The notes beneath the pieces are model-generated. The model was not told the DNA's origin, did no database searches, and saw only the letters and a list, made by a program, of their open reading frames with translations. A stretch of DNA of 64,000 bases from Spiribacter halobius. GTDB taxonomy: Bacteria > Pseudomonadota > Gammaproteobacteria > Nitrococcales > Nitrococcaceae. Both the position numbers and the translations under genes were made by a program. Positions 44,451 to 52,532 of the stretch are shown one piece after another. How positions within the stretch are numbered: position 1 is the first letter of the stretch; every line of letters starts with the position of its first letter. The DNA lies in the NCBI RefSeq assembly GCF_020883455.1, contig NZ_CP086615.1, positions 2,914,001-2,978,000 on the forward strand. The letters are read 5' to 3'.

Positions 44451-44492
44451 TATGGGGGCCAGCGCGGGTGGCTGACCCTGAAGCGGTTCAGG
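44451..44492 (-). promoter_or_regulatory. Candidate late promoter/activator site before lysozyme
   Basis: Palindrome CCTGAA-CCGC-TTCAGG (44477-44492) and CTGGCCCCCATA (44451-44462 on minus) 12 bp before the lysozyme ATG. The same two elements precede gene I. Spacing between them is 14 bp here and 25-28 bp there. Confidence 0.5.
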
Positions 44493-44514
44493 CCGCCCGA
44501 GTATGGGCGGCCTG
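44489..44514 (-). terminator. 10-bp hairpin after mor
   Basis: CAGGCCGCCC (44489-44498) pairs perfectly with GGGCGGCCTG (44505-44514). It lies between the mor stop and the late promoter candidate and could end the early/middle transcript. No U-run. Confidence 0.5.
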
Positions 44515-44552
44515 ATGGCAGGGAGGTTACGCCCGGCGCCGGGGCGCGGCAA

Positions 44553-44969
44553 CTAGCCCTCGGCGAAGAGATCCGCCTGGCTGTCGTCCTCGCTCCCGGC
44601 GCGTGCCCGGGCGCGGGCGAGCGCTAGCCAAACGGTGCGCTCGGTGACGCCGTGGCGGATGGCGAGCTGCCGGGCGCTGGCGCCGGCGTGCTTCTCCTCG
44701 AGCAGCCGCGCATCCCAGGCGCGGTGCAGGGCCGGCTTGCAGTTCGGCACGTCGATCTTCTCCCGCTCGTAGGTCGTGGCGAGCGCGCGGGCGCGCTGCA
44801 GGCCGAGCCGGCGGGCGAGCGGGTGGGCACCGGTGATGTGATCCGGCTCGGGAATGTAGAGCCGCAGCCCGCCCCAGTGGTCGACCAGGCGCATGGCCCC
44901 GTCGAGCCCGATCACCTCGGCGATCTCGAGGATGCGCTCGGGGAGATCCTGGCGCTCGGCGTCACTCAC
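44553..44969 (-). CDS. mor: Mor/C-family transcription activator
   Basis: 138 aa. GLDGAMRLVDHWGGLRLYIP, LGLQRARALATTYEREKIDV and the HTH ASARQLAIRHGVTERTVW are the Mor family signature. In Mu, Mor turns on middle and C late transcription; only one such gene is visible here, so it may drive late genes directly. GTG start overlaps the previous gene by 8 bases. Confidence 0.92.
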   Translation of the reverse strand: MSDAERQDLPERILEIAEVIGLDGAMRLVDHWGGLRLYIPEPDHITGAHPLARRLGLQRARALATTYEREKIDVPNCKPALHRAWDARLLEEKHAGASARQLAIRHGVTERTVWLALARARARAGSEDDSQADLFAEG

Positions 44970-45351
44970 CGGCCTGCGATCCTCCCTGGCTGAGTGCCTT
45001 GCGCAGCGCCGCGCGCAGGCGGCGGCTGTTGCGCTCGCGCTGCTGGCGGCTCATCTGCGGCGCGGGCAGCGCCCGGGGCTGCGGGCGCGAGGGCATCATC
45101 TCGAGCACCTGGCGGGGCGTGGGCCAGCGCTCGCAGGTCCTTCCAGCGCGCTTGAACGCCGCCTGCAGCCGGGCGGAATCGGCCTTTTCATCCCACTGCA
45201 CGGGCGCCTCCCAGAGCGCCTCACCCCAGGCCTGGGCGGTGAGCTTGATGGAGTCCCAGCCCGGGCCGCCGGGCAGGCCGATGGCGACCAGGCGCTGGAT
45301 CCCCTCGCCGACGACGGCGCGGAACCAGGGCGGCATCGGCTCATCCGCCAC
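44962..45351 (-). CDS. Hypothetical early protein (129 aa)
   Basis: GTG start. MADEPMPPWFRAVVGEGIQR, a WGEALWEAPVQW segment and TCERWPTPRQVLEMMPSRP, then a basic C-terminus. Similar proteins are common before mor in Mu-like Pseudomonas phages, where function is unknown. Confidence 0.72.
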   Translation of the reverse strand: MADEPMPPWFRAVVGEGIQRLVAIGLPGGPGWDSIKLTAQAWGEALWEAPVQWDEKADSARLQAAFKRAGRTCERWPTPRQVLEMMPSRPQPRALPAPQMSRQQRERNSRRLRAALRKALSQGGSQAGE

Positions 45352-45808
45352 GGCGCCAGTCCTCCAGATCCTGCAGGGCCTGCGCGGTGCGGCTCGCCTG
45401 GCCCTGCGGCTTGCGGCCCCCGCCGCTCTCCCGGGGCGCGATCGCCTGGCCGCCGCCGCGGGCGGCGAGGGACTCGATGACGCGCTTCAGGTACCCGTGG
45501 GAGGTGAGCGGCTTCCAGTCGCCCTCGGCGCTCTGCTTGCCACGCATGGCCTCGACGGTCTCGGAGAGCGCGGCGCCGACCAGGGCAGCGTCCTCGTGCA
45601 GCGAGAGGGCCTCGCGAGCGACGCGCAGGGCTCGCTCCCAGGCGAGCGCGCGAGTGCGGGCGCGCCAGAGGCCGAGGTAGGCGGCGAGCGGCCGGGAGAC
45701 CTCGCGGGGCAGATCCGAGAGCACGCCCATCAGCTCCCGGGCCGCCTCGTCCTCGACGGCCTGCTCGATCGAGTACTCGGCGTGGCAGGCGGGGCAACGG
45801 ATGCGCAT
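45341..45808 (-). CDS. Hypothetical early protein with N-terminal zinc motif (155 aa)
   Basis: MRIRCPACHAEYSIEQAVED has a CPAC pair; no second CxxC is present. A helical region follows (LGLWRARTRALAWERALRVA, SHGYLKRVIESLAARGGG). Unrecognised. Start at 45808 overlaps the upstream stop by one base. Confidence 0.72.
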   Translation of the reverse strand: MRIRCPACHAEYSIEQAVEDEAARELMGVLSDLPREVSRPLAAYLGLWRARTRALAWERALRVAREALSLHEDAALVGAALSETVEAMRGKQSAEGDWKPLTSHGYLKRVIESLAARGGGQAIAPRESGGGRKPQGQASRTAQALQDLEDWRRGG

Positions 45809-46002
45809 CAACCCGCTCCTCTCAGCGTTACGCGGTCGAGCAGCACGCCGCCGCTGAGGCCGGTGACGAGCACCACCCAGGTGCCGTCGGCGAGCTTCCA
45901 GGGCTCGCGGCGCAGGCGGCAGCGGTGGAGCCTGCCGATGTCGTCCAGGTACCAGACTCGGCGGCGCTCCGAGAGCGCCTGGCGGGCGGCCTGCGGGCTC
46001 AT
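45808..46002 (-). CDS. Small hypothetical protein (64 aa)
   Basis: MSPQAARQALSERRRVWYLD, then beta-rich WKLADGTWVVLVTGLSGGV. Overlaps the HNH stop by 4 bases (ATGA), so part of the operon. Unrecognised. Confidence 0.6.
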   Translation of the reverse strand: MSPQAARQALSERRRVWYLDDIGRLHRCRLRREPWKLADGTWVVLVTGLSGGVLLDRVTLRGAG

Positions 46003-46391
46003 CGCTCCACCGACTCGCAGCCGCCGAAAAGATCGGCCAGCGCCGCGCCAGCACGACGCGTGTGGTAGGCGTGCCGCTGTCTCAGCGGTGCGTCGTGGCG
46101 GTTGTGGCAGCGCTGGCAGAGCGCGGCCAGGTTCTCGGGGTGGCAATTGGCCGGGTCCGGGTCGTGCACGTGGGCGATCGTCAGCACGATGTAGGCCACC
46201 TTGTAGCCATCGTTCAGCCTCCAGCTATCTGCGACCCACTTGCTATCCGTCCACTGATCAAACTCATTCCGCCACCAGTGATTCGGCACACCGCACCACT
46301 CGCAGCGGTGTCTGGCCCGATCCAGAATCCGCGCACGGATCTCCGACCAGTCGGCTGGGTATCGGTCCCGGTTGGCTCGCAAAATTGGCAT
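45999..46391 (-). CDS. HNH endonuclease
   Basis: 130 aa. Zinc pair CEWC (30-33), core IVLTIAHVHDPDPANCHPEN with His74 and Asn87, second pair CQRCHNRHD (92-100). Complete HNH motif. Early-region location suggests a DNA-degrading or homing-type function rather than packaging. Confidence 0.9.
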   Translation of the reverse strand: MPILRANRDRYPADWSEIRARILDRARHRCEWCGVPNHWWRNEFDQWTDSKWVADSWRLNDGYKVAYIVLTIAHVHDPDPANCHPENLAALCQRCHNRHDAPLRQRHAYHTRRAGAALADLFGGCESVER

Positions 46392-46528
46392 CAGCGCCGC
46401 ACCTCAAGATGGATCACGTTGCCCTCACGGGTGACCTTGGCCCGGCGCCTCGGGCGGCGGGCCGGCCGTACGGCCGGGGCGAGCGGCACCCACACGAGGA
46501 CCGGCCAGGGCCACAGCCACCAGATCAC
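46391..46528 (-). CDS. Very small hydrophobic-basic protein (45 aa)
   Basis: GTG overlaps the gemA stop. MIWWLWPWPVLVWVPLAPAV is a Trp-rich membrane-like segment, followed by RPARRPRRRAK. Shares one base with the HNH start region. Real by operon packing; role unknown. Confidence 0.5.
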   Translation of the reverse strand: MIWWLWPWPVLVWVPLAPAVRPARRPRRRAKVTREGNVIHLEVRR

Positions 46529-47100
46529 TGCGACCTCCCGCGGCGCCGGGCGTCGTAGGTGAGCGCGGCGACCAGTCGCCGGAGCTGGTCGGGCGTGCAC
46601 CACTCGAAGCGCTCGACGCCGAACATCCGCCGGGCCATGCCGTCCGCGTAGGCGTCCGGGCGGTCGGCGGCGGCGAGCTGGGCGCGGACCTTGGCGACCA
46701 GGTCCTCCCGTGAGGCGGCCGGGCGGCTGCGCCCCTTGCGGCGCGGTCGGAAGCCGCGCTGCTTCATGTGATCCAGCACGGCGCGGCGGCCGGCCTCGTC
46801 GAGGTCCGCCGCCGAGCGCACGCGCCACACGGACCAGAGCATCGCCCGGTAGGTCTCCTCGTCGAGCCCGAGCTGCTTCTTCGCCAAATGGATCTGCGCG
46901 AGCTCGCGCCGCCGGCGATTCTCGGTGGCCCGCGCGTCCGCCTCGAGGCGCGCGGCCTGCGCCTCGAGCTCGCCGGCGCGGCGGAGCTCCTCGTGATACC
47001 CGGGCCCGTCCGCGTACTGCGCCGACTGGCGCAGCTGCCGGGCGCTCTCCCGGAGCGCGGCGGCCCGCTCGGCCGGGGGCTGCTTGGTCTGTGCGCTCAT
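46525..47100 (-). CDS. gemA: GemA-like protein (Mu gp16, DUF1018)
   Basis: 191 aa. AQIHLAKKQLGLDEETYRAM, LWSVWRVRSAADLDEAGRRA, MKQRGFRPRRKG and MFGVERFEWCTPDQLRRLV are the GemA signature; GemA modulates host gene expression and supercoiling. N-terminal 60 residues form a charged helix. Overlaps rdgC by 4 bases. Confidence 0.9.
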   Translation of the reverse strand: MSAQTKQPPAERAAALRESARQLRQSAQYADGPGYHEELRRAGELEAQAARLEADARATENRRRRELAQIHLAKKQLGLDEETYRAMLWSVWRVRSAADLDEAGRRAVLDHMKQRGFRPRRKGRSRPAASREDLVAKVRAQLAAADRPDAYADGMARRMFGVERFEWCTPDQLRRLVAALTYDARRRGRSQ

Positions 47101-47996
47101 GGCGTGAACCATCCCCGCATCGCCTCGACGAACCGCGCCAGTTCCAGCGTCATGATCGAAAAGTCCGCATCGAAGCGCTCCGCGGCGCTCTCCGGCTCGC
47201 GGTCGTCGGCGTCGTCCTGGACCACGTCCAGGAAGCGGAGCTGCTTCACCGAGAGGTCGGCATCCAGCACGCAATCGATGCGCTGATCCCATGTCAGAGC
47301 CAGCCGCCGCACGCGGTGCCCCGGCTCGATCAGCCCGCGGATCTCCGCAGTCCGCAGGTCGTGGCGCTTGACGCGGACCTCGGAACCCGCGGCGCGCGGA
47401 TCCTCGAACACGGCGGTCTCGCCAGGTTCCACGCCGGCCGGCCACTGGTCCCGGGCGATCCAGGCGGTCATCGCCTGCTGCGGGCTTGCCTCGGTCTGCA
47501 ACGGCCGGATCGGTAGGGTGCCGAGCGCCGCACGGAGGTCCTCTGTGAGCCCCTCCCCCTCGCGCCAGCTCGCGGCATCGACGACCAGAATCCGCTCCTC
47601 GGGGTCGATGTAGGCGTGCGTGCGTGTCGTCCGCGTGAAAGCGCGCGGGAGCAGCTCCAGGTAGAGCTCCTCACGCATGCGCGCCCGCTCTCGCTTGCCA
47701 AGGCGACGCTCCTGAATCTCTTCGCGGTCGGCGACGGGCTCCTCGAGCTCGTCGCGCACAACCGCAGGCGGCAGGATCCGCGCCTCCTCCTGGAGGCAGA
47801 CCATGATGCGTCCATTGGCTACATGGACCAGCGGCCGGTCGCCGCGGCCGAGCGGCGAAACCCAGCCCCGGCTCGAGCGCTCGGTACCGCCGACCGGCTG
47901 GAACTCGAAGGCGCGCAACCGGGTGTTGAGGTGGTCGGTGTGCAGCGTCCAGGTCTCAGCGAGCTCGTAGATGCAGAGGTTGCGGAACCACATCAC
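47097..47996 (-). CDS. rdgC: Recombination-associated protein RdgC, phage-borne
   Basis: 299 aa, the full RdgC length. MMWFRNLCIYELAETWTLHT, RGWVSPLGRGDRPLVHVANG, LLPRAFTRTTRTHAYIDPEE, RVRRLALTWDQRIDCVLDAD and AERFDADFSIMTLELARFVE align with E. coli RdgC throughout. It is a ring-shaped dsDNA-binding inhibitor of RecA. Next to gam, so the phage carries two DNA-shielding proteins in tandem. Confidence 0.93.
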   Translation of the reverse strand: MMWFRNLCIYELAETWTLHTDHLNTRLRAFEFQPVGGTERSSRGWVSPLGRGDRPLVHVANGRIMVCLQEEARILPPAVVRDELEEPVADREEIQERRLGKRERARMREELYLELLPRAFTRTTRTHAYIDPEERILVVDAASWREGEGLTEDLRAALGTLPIRPLQTEASPQQAMTAWIARDQWPAGVEPGETAVFEDPRAAGSEVRVKRHDLRTAEIRGLIEPGHRVRRLALTWDQRIDCVLDADLSVKQLRFLDVVQDDADDREPESAAERFDADFSIMTLELARFVEAMRGWFTP

Positions 47997-48535
47997 GCCA
48001 CCTCCTGCCGCTCGATGCGCTCGGCGTCCTGCAGCAACTGCTGCACGAGCTTGTCCACCTGGCTGTCGGTGGGCTTGATGACCACCTGGTCGTCGGTGTC
48101 TTCGACCTCGCAGCCGATGCGGCGGAGCTCGGCGACGGTGAGGTTGCCGAGGGCCTTGCGAATGGGCTCCTCCTTGACGCGGATGAGGCTGTCCGCCTGC
48201 TCGGGGAAGTGGCGGCGGATGAGGCGGACTACCTGCGCGGGATCCTCCCAGGCGATCTTGCCCTTGCCCTTGGCCATGCCGACGCGCACGCCGGCGATGA
48301 CGACGGTGCGGCGCTTGCCCTGCCAGAGCTCCGGGCGCGCCTCGACCTCGGCGCGCAGGCGGTCGTGGGCCTCGGCGACGCGGCGCACGCGGTCCTTGAT
48401 GGCCGGCGTGGCGCGGCGGGTGATGCGGTCGATCTCGTCCTGGATCTCCTGGACGAGGCCGGCGAGCTGGTCGCGCTCGCTGGCGTAGGCCTGGGTGAGC
48501 GCCTCGATGCGCTCCATCGGGGTCTCTTCACTCAT
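47993..48535 (-). CDS. gam: Gam-like host-nuclease inhibitor
   Basis: 180 aa. N-terminal coiled coil (LVQEIQDEIDRITRRATPAI) and the Gam-family core KRRTVVIAGVRVGMAKGKGK, RVKEEPIRKALGNLTVAELR, VEDTDDQVVIKPTDSQVDK. Mu Gam binds DNA ends like Ku and blocks RecBCD. Overlaps rdgC by 4 bases. Confidence 0.88.
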   Translation of the reverse strand: MSEETPMERIEALTQAYASERDQLAGLVQEIQDEIDRITRRATPAIKDRVRRVAEAHDRLRAEVEARPELWQGKRRTVVIAGVRVGMAKGKGKIAWEDPAQVVRLIRRHFPEQADSLIRVKEEPIRKALGNLTVAELRRIGCEVEDTDDQVVIKPTDSQVDKLVQQLLQDAERIERQEVA

Positions 48536-48740
48536 GCTCGGGCTCCTTCGCCTCGGCGCGGAGGCGGTCGGGGATGCGTTCGGCGAGCCAGGCGAGCTCG
48601 CTGTAGATGTGCTCGGCGCACTGCTCGGCGTGGGTGCGCTCGGGCTCAGGCAGGGCGCGGTAGTCCCGATCACCCTCGAGCTCGATGCGCACGCGCCCGG
48701 CGGAGGGCTCGTCGGTGACGGTGAGGGTGACGCTCGCCAT
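48528..48740 (-). CDS. Small early protein (70 aa)
   Basis: MASVTLTVTDEPSAGRVRIE, then EQCAEHIYSELAWLAERIP. Acidic. A common small gene before gam in Mu-like phages; function unknown. Overlaps gam by 8 bases. Confidence 0.65.
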   Translation of the reverse strand: MASVTLTVTDEPSAGRVRIELEGDRDYRALPEPERTHAEQCAEHIYSELAWLAERIPDRLRAEAKEPEHE

Positions 48741-48743
48741 GTC

Positions 48744-49007
48744 TCAGGCCCTCCGGGTGAGGTCGCGCAGGGTGAAGCCGTAGGGGTTGGCGGCCCGGGC
48801 CTCGCGGTCGAGCCGGCGAAGGCGCGCGTCGATGGCCTTCAGCACGCTGAGCTGCAGGCCGGGCACCTGGCGGGCCTGGCGGAGCTGCTCGGGCGTCATC
48901 CGGGCCACGCGCTCCTTGCGGTCCTCGGCGGAGACGGCACCCATCCAGCGGCCCTGGTACTGCCGATCGAGGAAGGGATTGGTTTCGGGGGTGTCGAAGC
49001 CTTTCAT
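48744..49007 (-). CDS. Small early protein (87 aa)
   Basis: AAGGAG lies 6 bases before ATG 49007. MKGFDTPETNPFLDRQYQGR, then a helical, basic region (MTPEQLRQARQVPGLQLSV, RRLDREARAANPYGFTLR). Unrecognised. Confidence 0.68.
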   Translation of the reverse strand: MKGFDTPETNPFLDRQYQGRWMGAVSAEDRKERVARMTPEQLRQARQVPGLQLSVLKAIDARLRRLDREARAANPYGFTLRDLTRRA

Positions 49008-49018
49008 GCGGTTCTCCT

Positions 49019-49360
49019 TCAGGTGGGCAGTCGCAGCTGCCCCTTGAGGTCGGGAAGGCTCACCTTCTTCATCGCCGCCACCTGGCGCAGCGAGCACATG
49101 GCGCGCTCGGTGAGGTAGAGGCAGGTGCGGTTGAGCTCCTCGTCGGTGGCGGCGAGGTGATAGCCCGTGCTCGGGTGGGCGCAGACGTGGTGGCCACGCT
49201 CACGCAGTTCCTGGATGGCGTGGCGCACCGCGCGCTCGTCGCCGCCCTCGCCCGGCGCACCCAGAACCTCGCGGGTGAGCTGTCGGATGCCGACACCGCG
49301 ATCGGCACCGATATGCCGGGAGAGCGCTGCGAGCACCTGGTCCGGAGTGATGGAGCTCAT
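49019..49360 (-). CDS. Winged-helix-like early protein (113 aa)
   Basis: MSSITPDQVLAALSRHIGAD, GIRQLTREVLGAPGEGGDER, AVRHAIQELRERGHHVCAHP, GYHLAATDEEL: a pattern of HTH/winged-helix seen in phage regulators. Overlaps the upstream gene by one base. Confidence 0.7.
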   Translation of the reverse strand: MSSITPDQVLAALSRHIGADRGVGIRQLTREVLGAPGEGGDERAVRHAIQELRERGHHVCAHPSTGYHLAATDEELNRTCLYLTERAMCSLRQVAAMKKVSLPDLKGQLRLPT

Positions 49361-49602
49361 CAGGCCACCTCCCTGCGGGCGCTATAGCGCTCCGCGTAAC
49401 ACGCCTTGCACATGCTCTGGAGACCGTCGGCTGCGCTCGGGACGGCAAACCAGAACTCGGTGTCCGCGGGCCAGTACTCCTCGCAGCCGCAGCAGCGCTT
49501 CTCGAGACCGTCCGGCCCGAAGATGTACTTGCCGTTGGCCAGCCGCCGCGCGAGCAGCTGGCGGCTCGGCAGCGGGCAGTAGGGCTGAATGGTCTTAGGC
49601 AC
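49360..49602 (-). CDS. Zinc-ribbon early protein (80 aa)
   Basis: Cysteine pairs CCGC (37-40) and CKAC (65-69 region) with YWPADTEFWF between, a treble-clef/zinc-ribbon arrangement (RCCGCEEYW ... MCKACYAERY). Nucleic-acid binding likely. Unnamed family. Confidence 0.7.
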   Translation of the reverse strand: MPKTIQPYCPLPSRQLLARRLANGKYIFGPDGLEKRCCGCEEYWPADTEFWFAVPSAADGLQSMCKACYAERYSARREVA

Positions 49603-49996
49603 TTCGCTCCTCCTCCTTCCGCCGCTGCTCGGCGTCGCGGACGATGCGGTGGGCGACGCTCACGCGGTCGCGGCACTGCGGGCATTCGCCGGCCACCAGG
49701 TGGTGGTCGTAGATGCCGCACCAGTCGCAGTGCCCGGCGTCGACGGAGCGCCACATCAGCCGCCGGTGGGAGCCGAGGCTGTCCACGACGGCACGCCCGT
49801 CGGCGGCCAGGGCGTGGCAGGCGCGCTCGATGCCCTCTGCGCTCGGCAGCTCCAGGGCCTCGGCGATGTCCCGCGCGGAGAGCGGCTTGCGGTGCTCTTG
49901 CAGGCAGGCGAGGACGCGACCCTGGAGGGACCCCTGGCAGAGCCGGGCGAGCTCGGCGAGGCGGGTGTCGATGTCGATGTCGCGTTCCGTGCTCAT
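49595..49996 (-). CDS. Helix-turn-helix and zinc-motif early protein (133 aa)
   Basis: N-terminal winged-helix-like part (VLACLQEHRKPLSARDIAEA, IERACHALAADGRAVVDSLG), then a C4 motif HCDWCGIYDH ... GECPQCRDR. ATGA overlap with the upstream gene. Probably a phage regulator or adaptor; not a recognised family. Confidence 0.7.
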   Translation of the reverse strand: MSTERDIDIDTRLAELARLCQGSLQGRVLACLQEHRKPLSARDIAEALELPSAEGIERACHALAADGRAVVDSLGSHRRLMWRSVDAGHCDWCGIYDHHLVAGECPQCRDRVSVAHRIVRDAEQRRKEEERSA

Positions 49997-50874
49997 GCGT
50001 CACCTCCAAGCGCCGCCTGGACGCCGTCGTGGATGCCGGTGAGGTAGCGGTAAAGGCGCTCCGCGGCCTCGCGGTCGAGCTCCAGCGGATCCCGCCCCGG
50101 CTTCTCGATGAGCAGCGTGCCGTCGGAGCGGTAGGCGTAGCGGGTGGGGCCGGTGTGCGAGGGCTTGGGCTGCTCGCGCCCGCCCTCGGTCTCCAGGACG
50201 CGCATGGAGCCCCGGGGCTCTGGTGTGACGTTGCTTCGGTGGCGCTCCGCGAACATCGAGGACACCGCCGGCGCTTCCGGTTTTGCCTCCTCGGATGAGG
50301 GCTCGGAGGCATCGTCGTAAGACTTCCAGCTGCCGGGCACGGGCGCGTCCTCGGTACGCTCCGGCTTCTGCAGCGCCGACGGGGCCTGGTCTGGCAGCCA
50401 CCACCGCCCAGGCCGGCCGCGGCGGGTGTCCGTGACGACCTCGCCTGCACGCCGCATCACCCCGAGAGCCTTGGTGGCGGACTCGGCGGGGATGGCGCTG
50501 ATCTGCTCGATCTGCTTGGTGGTGAGCCCCTCGGGATTCTCGGCGAGCAGGGCCTTGAGGCGGCGCTGCAGGCTACCGCGGCCGGTATCCGCCGGCGGGG
50601 CGGAGGCGCCATTGGACGTGCCGCCGGCGGCGCGCATAGTGGCCCGCGCCTCCCCGTCGTCCGAGATCCGGTAGGAGCGCGGCCCGTCGCAGTCCTGCTC
50701 GGCGACGACCACCTCACCCGCTTCGCGCAGGCGCTTGAGCGGCACCGCGAGGGATGCGATGCCGTCCGCCAGGTCGCAGCGGGCGGCGATCTCTCGGATG
50801 TTGAGCGGGCGGCCCGCCGCGGCGAGGACGTCTCGGACCTCGTCGGTGACCGCCTCGTAGCTCGGCGTGCTCAT
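49993..50874 (-). CDS. Early DNA-binding protein with two winged-helix-like modules (293 aa)
   Basis: Module 1 (about 1-70): DEVRDVLAAAGRPLNIREIA, LKRLREAGEVVVAEQD. Module 2 (about 100-160): LKALLAENPEGLTTKQIEQI, GVMRRAGEVVTDTRRGRPGR. A long Pro/Glu/Ser-rich linker leads to a C-terminal block RYAYRSDGTLLIEKPGRDPL. Unrecognised; regulator by architecture. Confidence 0.7.
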   Translation of the reverse strand: MSTPSYEAVTDEVRDVLAAAGRPLNIREIAARCDLADGIASLAVPLKRLREAGEVVVAEQDCDGPRSYRISDDGEARATMRAAGGTSNGASAPPADTGRGSLQRRLKALLAENPEGLTTKQIEQISAIPAESATKALGVMRRAGEVVTDTRRGRPGRWWLPDQAPSALQKPERTEDAPVPGSWKSYDDASEPSSEEAKPEAPAVSSMFAERHRSNVTPEPRGSMRVLETEGGREQPKPSHTGPTRYAYRSDGTLLIEKPGRDPLELDREAAERLYRYLTGIHDGVQAALGGDA

Positions 50875-51194
50875 GACTGCGCCCTCCGTGCGGTGAAGTC
50901 GCTGCCGCCACGGCGGTGGCGGCGGTGGTGGTGGAGCGGCTCGACGATCACCCCGCCGCGGCGCGGGCAGTCCTCGAGGCCGCGCTCGAGGCGCTGCTCG
51001 GCGGCGGTGATCTCCTGGGGCAGGATCTGCGCCGGGCACGGGCCGCCGCGGGCGGCCCACACCTGGGCCACCCGCTCGCAGGCCTGGGGCGAGCGCAGGT
51101 ACTGCTCGAGCCGGATGCCGCAGCGCGCGAGCCCGAGCTCGACGTAGCGATCGGCGTAGTGGTCGAGGTAGGCGTCGGCATAGGTGGTGCTCAC
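50871..51194 (-). CDS. Hypothetical early protein (107 aa)
   Basis: GTG overlaps the upstream stop (GTGA). STTYADAYLDHYADRYVELG, then LRSPQACERVAQVWAARGGP and a His/Arg-rich C-terminus (PLHHHRRHRRGG). Unrecognised. Confidence 0.65.
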   Translation of the reverse strand: MSTTYADAYLDHYADRYVELGLARCGIRLEQYLRSPQACERVAQVWAARGGPCPAQILPQEITAAEQRLERGLEDCPRRGGVIVEPLHHHRRHRRGGSDFTARRAQS

Positions 51195-51520
51195 TGCCGG
51201 ACCTCCCGGCGTGCGATCCACGCCTGCAGCTGCTTGTCGCTCGGATCAGCGTCGAGGGCCTCGACGTCCTCGACGTCGAAGTCGTCCTCGTCCTGGGCCG
51301 CCTCATCCTCGGCCTGCTCGAGCGCCAGGCGCGAGGCCTCCTCCTCGCTCGTGGCCGCCACGTCGAGCCGGACGGATTCACGCGAGGTGACGATGAACCC
51401 CACCTCCACGCGGTAGAGGCGTGGCGCCTCCTGTAGCGGGACCATCAGGGGCGTCTCGCCGTCGAACAGATCCGGGTGCAGCGGCCCCGGCACGTAGAGC
51501 TCTGCGGTCTGCGTGCTCAT
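51191..51520 (-). CDS. Hypothetical acidic early protein (109 aa)
   Basis: MSTQTAELYVPGPLHPDLFD, one beta-rich segment (YRVEVGFIVTSRESVRLDVA), then a very acidic stretch (EDEAAQDEDDFDVEDVEALD). Directly follows MuB. Unrecognised. Confidence 0.65.
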   Translation of the reverse strand: MSTQTAELYVPGPLHPDLFDGETPLMVPLQEAPRLYRVEVGFIVTSRESVRLDVAATSEEEASRLALEQAEDEAAQDEDDFDVEDVEALDADPSDKQLQAWIARREVRQ

Positions 51521-51523
51521 GGC

Positions 51524-52447
51524 TCACTCCCCTCCCAGGTCGGCCCAGGCCGCGCGGATGTGCTTCACGCCCGGCGTGCCGCCGGCGAACATCGCCGCCA
51601 TCGACAAGGTCTGCGTGAGCCCGCGGAGCGCGCCGGGGCGGCGGGCGATGTGGTGGGCGAGCTGGCGCGCCTCGCGCTCGTCGATGCCCCAGGCGTCCAG
51701 CAGGGCATCCACGTCGCCGTCCTTCGGGCGCCCGAGCCGCACCCGCTTGCTGATGCGGCTGAACAGCTGGGCGAAGCCCATCGAGCGGTTGCCGCCCGTG
51801 AGCTGGGAGTAGACGATCTCGTTGCCCGCGAGCACGACACCGATGCCGGCCGCGTCGTGGATCGAGCGCACGGCGTCGAGCGCCCGGTGGCAGAGGTGCT
51901 GCGCCTCGTCGATCACGAGCAGCCCCCGGGTGTCCCGCACCCGCTCGACGATGTTGTGCTCCACCTGGTGCAGCGCGCCGCTCGTGCGGATGCCGAGTGC
52001 GGCGGCGATGCGGTAGAGGATCGGGCCCGGGCGGGCCGTCGTCGGGGTGGCGGTCACCACCCACACGTTCGGGGACGCGCGCTGGTGGCGGCGGATGGCG
52101 GAGGTCTTGCCCACACCCGCGCCGCCGTAGATGCAGCTGATCGCCGAGGCCATCTGCGCATAGCTGAGCGCGGCCTGGATGGTCGTGGCGGTGGGCGTCT
52201 CCACCCAGTCCGGCGCTTCGGGGAGCTGCGTGGTGAGCTCCTGCTTGGCGCGGCGGGCGTCTAGCCAGCGGCGGAGCTTCGACTCCAGCGCCTGGACGTT
52301 GCCCTCGTAACGGCCCTTGAACCACCGCGAAATGGCGCTTGCGGACAGCCCCGCCTCGCGCGCCACGGAGCCCTGGGTGAGCTCCTCGGCCTCCATGATC
52401 CGGGCGATCTCCTCCTGGAGAGCCCCCTGCAGATGAATCACGCTCAT
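51524..52447 (-). CDS. Transposition target-selector ATPase MuB
   Basis: 307 aa (Mu B is 312). AGGAG lies 6 bases before ATG 52447. N-terminal HTH (LTQGSVAREAGLSASAISRW, 24-43), then AAA+ ATPase: Walker A GGAGVGKT (108-115), Walker B GLLVIDEAQHL (175-185), GNEIVYSQLTGGNRS. Binds target DNA, stimulates MuA and gives target immunity. Confidence 0.94.
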   Translation of the reverse strand: MSVIHLQGALQEEIARIMEAEELTQGSVAREAGLSASAISRWFKGRYEGNVQALESKLRRWLDARRAKQELTTQLPEAPDWVETPTATTIQAALSYAQMASAISCIYGGAGVGKTSAIRRHQRASPNVWVVTATPTTARPGPILYRIAAALGIRTSGALHQVEHNIVERVRDTRGLLVIDEAQHLCHRALDAVRSIHDAAGIGVVLAGNEIVYSQLTGGNRSMGFAQLFSRISKRVRLGRPKDGDVDALLDAWGIDEREARQLAHHIARRPGALRGLTQTLSMAAMFAGGTPGVKHIRAAWADLGGE

Positions 52448-52532
52448 GGCATACTCCTGCTTCGTGCTGATGCGGCCCCAGCGGGGCCGCGCTTCCCAAG
52501 GCCCGGCGGGGCTGCCACCTCGCCGGGCTTTC

